Origin: Chara braunii
Lineage: Eukaryota > Streptophyta > Charophyceae > Charales > Characeae
Assembly (NCBI GenBank): GCA_003427395.1
Contig: BFEA01000545.1
Span: 473,547 to 501,439 of the forward strand
Direction: 5' to 3'
DNA length: 27,893 nt
A model generated the notes under the pieces. That model saw nothing but the letters and a program-made list of their open reading frames with translations. It ran no database searches and was not told the origin of the DNA. This document shows positions 27,320 through 27,893 of the stretch, one piece after another; position 1 is the first letter of the stretch; the number at the start of each line of letters is the position of its first letter. A program made the position numbers and the translations under genes.

Positions 27320-27893
27320 TCTTCTTCTGCTTCTTCTACTTGTTCTTCTTCATCTTTACTACGTATTTGTTTGTTCTTCTTCATTTTGTCTCATTCTTCA
27401 TCCTCTCCTTCTCCTCCATTTCGTTGTGTTCTTTTCCTTCTTCGTTGTTTCTTCGTCTTCTTTTCTTTTTTTCTTTATCGTTTCTTCTTCTATTTGTTCT
27501 TTTTCTTCATGGCGCTTCATCAACAAATCGTCATCTTTTTTTTTTCTTTGGGAATGCTTGATTATGCTTCTGCTCCGTCTGCCATAGCCTCCCTCCTCCC
27601 TCCATAGACTCCCTCCCCCCTCCTCCTCCGTCCGTCTCCCTTCCCCGTCCTCCTCCCTCGTTAGACTCCCTCCCTCCATCAGTCTCCCTTCCCCCTTCGC
27701 CTCCCTCCGTAGGCTCACTCCATAGGCTCCCCTCCCTCCTCCTTCTTCCCTTCTTCTTCATCTTCTTCTTCCTCCTCTTCTTACTCTCTCCCTCTCTTCT
27801 TCTTCTTCTTCCCTTCTTCTTCATCATCTTCTTCCTCCTCTTCTTACTCTCTCCCTCTCTTCTTCTTCTTCTTCCCTTCTTCTTCGTCATCTT
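27320..27893. repeat. Long polypyrimidine tract ending in a 63-bp tandem repeat
   Basis: The + strand is almost all C/T, with TTC, TCC and CTCC words. CTCCCTCC(AT)AGACTCC-like units occur at 27590-27730, then a 63-bp unit repeats: TTACTCTCTCCCTCTC begins at 27781 and again at 27844, and the array runs off the window. The - strand frame of Arg/Lys/Glu repeats (period 21) is a consequence of the repeat and not evidence of a gene. A donor-like CTCAG|GTAAGT at 27309/27310 precedes the tract. Confidence 0.8.

Noticed and set aside
27398-27893. Arg/Lys/Glu-repeat proteins on the - strand
   Set aside because: They arise automatically from the polypyrimidine tract and its 63-bp tandem repeat; no independent coding evidence.

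Overview
The window is eukaryotic, repeat-rich DNA dominated by decayed Ty3/gypsy-type LTR retrotransposons. There are no bacterial-style operons, no rRNA, no convincing tRNA and no CRISPR. The reverse transcriptase/RNase H/integrase lineage, a primer-binding site that looks complementary to plant-type tRNA-Asp, GT-AG intron signals and long A/T and pyrimidine tracts suggest a streptophyte genome. My impression is a charophyte alga such as Chara, from general familiarity with that style of element and not from any search; treat the organism as unproven.

Layout. (1) 1-4197, + strand: element A, cut by the window edge inside its protease. It runs protease, linker, RT-RNase H, integrase, integrase C-terminal GPY-like module. 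It is nearly intact, with two in-frame stops and two frame changes. (2) 4198-5930: non-coding DNA holding a chain of short hairpins with variable complementary arms and recurring loops or linkers. (3) 5936-13694, - strand: element B, a more decayed relative of A lying tail-to-tail with it. From its 5' side it has a tRNA-Asp-like PBS at 13678-13694, then about 1.5 kb coding an unrecognised N-terminal extension, then gag with a CCHC knuckle, protease, RT, RNase H and integrase. (4) 14179-20643, - strand: further decayed copies of the same unrecognised protein module found in element B's N-terminal extension, separated by degenerate 13-15 bp tandem repeats. The simplest reading is that B inserted into an older relative, leaving that relative's 5' end on the right. 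(5) 21170-22640: two or three degenerate ~400-bp tandem units, one carrying a 337-bp inverted-repeat element with a perfect 9-bp target duplication. (6) 22912-24715, - strand: the gag of a third, different retroelement (coiled coil, capsid-like domain, Gly/Arg-rich tail) with no pol. (7) 24.7-25.3 kb, + strand: a possible two-exon gene with good splice signals, overlapping the 5' end of that gag. (8) 25.3-27.9 kb: non-coding, with a 21-bp minisatellite, a 36-bp palindrome and a long pyrimidine tract ending in a 63-bp tandem repeat.

In a complete element the parts would work in the usual way: gag packages the RNA, protease cleaves the polyprotein, RT-RNase H copies the RNA from a tRNA primer, and integrase inserts the cDNA. 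No element here is complete and unbroken. The two points most worth following are the unrecognised repeated module placed between PBS and gag, and the covarying hairpin chain between elements A and B.
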